Shown: piece by piece, positions 62,872-64,000 of the stretch
How positions within the stretch are numbered: the stretch's first letter is position 1
Layout of the letters: every line of letters begins with the position of its first letter
Assembly (NCBI GenBank): GCA_937942435.1
Contig: CALDEM010000007.1
Location: 1-64,000 of the forward strand
DNA: 64,000 nucleotides
From: an uncultured Saprospiraceae bacterium
GTDB taxonomy: Bacteria; Bacteroidota; Bacteroidia; Chitinophagales; Saprospiraceae
Direction of reading: 5' to 3'
The notes under the pieces: model-generated
Told to the model about the DNA's origin: nothing
The model's input: only the letters and a program-made list of their open reading frames with translations
Database searches by the model: none
Program-made: the position numbers and the translations under genes

Positions 62872-64000
62872 TTATTGGATCATCAACTTTTCTATAATTA
62901 CTCCTGCTTCCGAGTATAGATGTGTGAGGTACATGCCATCAGACAAGGATTGGAGATCAAGTTGGATGGACGAGTTATTGATCACTTGTCTCATCACTCT
63001 CTTGCCACTTATATCATATACTTCTAAGAGATCTACTTTTTCTAATCCATCGATAAAGACAAGCCCACTTGTCGGGTTTGGATATATGCGTGCACTTTGA
63101 TTTTCTAAAACTGCTATCGTTGGTGTAGTTGTATCTTTTATAAAACTAAGGAGCCATGGCACGCCAACATTGAGTGCTGGTATAGCACAATCAGCATGAT
63201 CTAACTCTCTTCCATCTGAGACGTCCATAGCAGTAGTGTTGACTGCCCCTCTTAGGTTCATCACAGAATCAGCGATAATGCTGTTTCTAAAAGGTACTTG
63301 ATCATCAGTCGGACAGTATAGCATCAAGACTGGCGACACTGGAGCCCAATCAAAAACATCACTTTCTCTGAGCGCAACATTAAAAAGGTGATCGTCTTCA
63401 TTTTCTAAAATGTTGAGTATCGAGTCTTTAAAAATCTGTTTCGGTATCGGAGCACCAAACTCTGTAATTAAGGTCTGTACAATAGTCTGATTCATAAGGC
63501 CGAGCCCACTGCCTGTAGAGATAAATGGCTCAATTACGGGTAGAAATGGTTCTTTGAATATTTGCGATTCATCGTCATAAAGAGATGGATAAATCTCTTG
63601 TATCGCTCGTGTACTATAAACCAAATACGCTGGGAAGTTATATGGTTCATCTGTGAAAGCCAGGTCCTTCATCACCCCAGAGATGCTATAAGGGCCACTC
63701 ATCGGCAATGAAGCTGCTACTTGATATCTATCGGGTATAACCTCTTCGATGTACTTGTGAAGTGCCATGGCAGCATGACCTCCCTGCGAATAACCAGTTA
63801 TAAATACTTGTTCATTCCACGCGATGTCATTCTCACTCATCCATTCTAAACTGGCATCCATCATATCTACTGCAGCAGTAGCTTCTGTCTCAGCATGAAC
63901 GTAAGGATGAAAACCCCTTGATGTCCCCATGCCAAGATAGTCCGGGGCTAATACGGCCATGCCCTTACCAGCAAATATCGTGGCCAGTGCAAAGTCTGCC
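62872..64000 (-). CDS. Secreted alpha/beta hydrolase (lipase-like) with T9SS tail, partial
   Basis: The gene is cut by the window's end, so its N-terminus and signal peptide are missing; 375 residues are visible. The alpha/beta-hydrolase core shows DYLGMG, the nucleophile elbow TGYSQGGHAAM, a late acid in PTDDQVPF, and the His in LDHADCAIPAL. The pattern fits secretory lipases or acyl esterases. The C-terminal 75 residues (IYPNPTSGLVFIDG to LSDGMYLTHLYSEAGVIIEKLMI) are a type A T9SS sorting domain. A 59-base spacer from sucA shows no clear terminator. Confidence 0.85.
   Translation of the reverse strand, partial: ADFALATIFAGKGMAVLAPDYLGMGTSRGFHPYVHAETEATAAVDMMDASLEWMSENDIAWNEQVFITGYSQGGHAAMALHKYIEEVIPDRYQVAASLPMSGPYSISGVMKDLAFTDEPYNFPAYLVYSTRAIQEIYPSLYDDESQIFKEPFLPVIEPFISTGSGLGLMNQTIVQTLITEFGAPIPKQIFKDSILNILENEDDHLFNVALRESDVFDWAPVSPVLMLYCPTDDQVPFRNSIIADSVMNLRGAVNTTAMDVSDGRELDHADCAIPALNVGVPWLLSFIKDTTTPTIAVLENQSARIYPNPTSGLVFIDGLEKVDLLEVYDISGKRVMRQVINNSSIQLDLQSLSDGMYLTHLYSEAGVIIEKLMIQ

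Overview
The window is AT-rich chromosomal DNA from a member of the Bacteroidota, most likely a Saprospiria-like marine or freshwater bacterium. That placement is inferred from four things. Genes lack strong Shine-Dalgarno sites, and several starts are preceded by the Bacteroidota -7 promoter box TAnnTTTG. Two secreted proteins end in type IX secretion (T9SS) sorting domains. Several families typical of the phylum are present (Lnb/DUF4105, DUF5916, DUF6503-like, DUF2304, tail-specific protease, ABC-F). No phage, CRISPR array or insertion sequence transposase was seen. Species cannot be fixed from the sequence alone.

Layout. 1-1430: the end of an unidentified gene, then an unusual tRNA island: tRNA-Ser(GCU), tRNA-Pro(UGG), a small GIY-YIG nuclease gene, two stem-loops and a second, headless copy of the tRNA-Pro 3' part. 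The island is enclosed by about 155-bp inverted repeats. 1431-3392: creatininase family enzyme, exosortase and membrane protein, a likely operon. 3397-7741 (-): a bacterial NHEJ operon (LigD in Pol-PE-Lig order, Ku) running into an EEP-family nuclease and a GNAT acetyltransferase. 7788-15788: DUF1684 lipoprotein, TlpA-like thioredoxin, ABC-F ATPase, tail-specific protease, membrane pyrophosphatase. 16041-18460: MntR/DtxR-type regulator, metal-binding protein and ABC ATPase, with an evident operator but no permease gene. 18467-28391: glycosyltransferase, ABC exporter and assorted metabolic and repair genes (radC, threonine dehydratase, patatin, SDR, MobA-like, PaiB-like).

28388-35030 carries two gene fusions: Lnb/DUF4105 joined to a GH113-like domain, and an RfaE2-type nucleotidyltransferase joined to a VOC domain. 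They lie around panC and a flippase-like protein, followed by Nif3 and its zinc-ribbon partner. 35055-43808: ATP synthase epsilon and beta, ScpA, a DM13 lipoprotein with a beta-barrel protein, a CIA30 protein, the wreck of an AAA_14-type ATPase, and mnmE. 43881-53176: DUF5916 protein, glycosyltransferase plus DUF2304, the iscS-iscU-iscA Fe-S operon, MeaB, an M23 peptidase and Bcp. 53296-59346: a 2016-residue T9SS-secreted protein with 14 tandem repeats. The window ends with rpsT, sucA and a truncated secreted lipase-like hydrolase.

The best candidate for an undescribed system is the tRNA-Pro/GIY-YIG cassette at 588-1127. A 105-bp exact repeat, running from inside the tRNA D-loop to past the tRNA terminator, brackets a nuclease gene plus two hairpins. 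This looks like a roughly 435-bp mobile unit that enters a tRNA gene and restores its 3' end.
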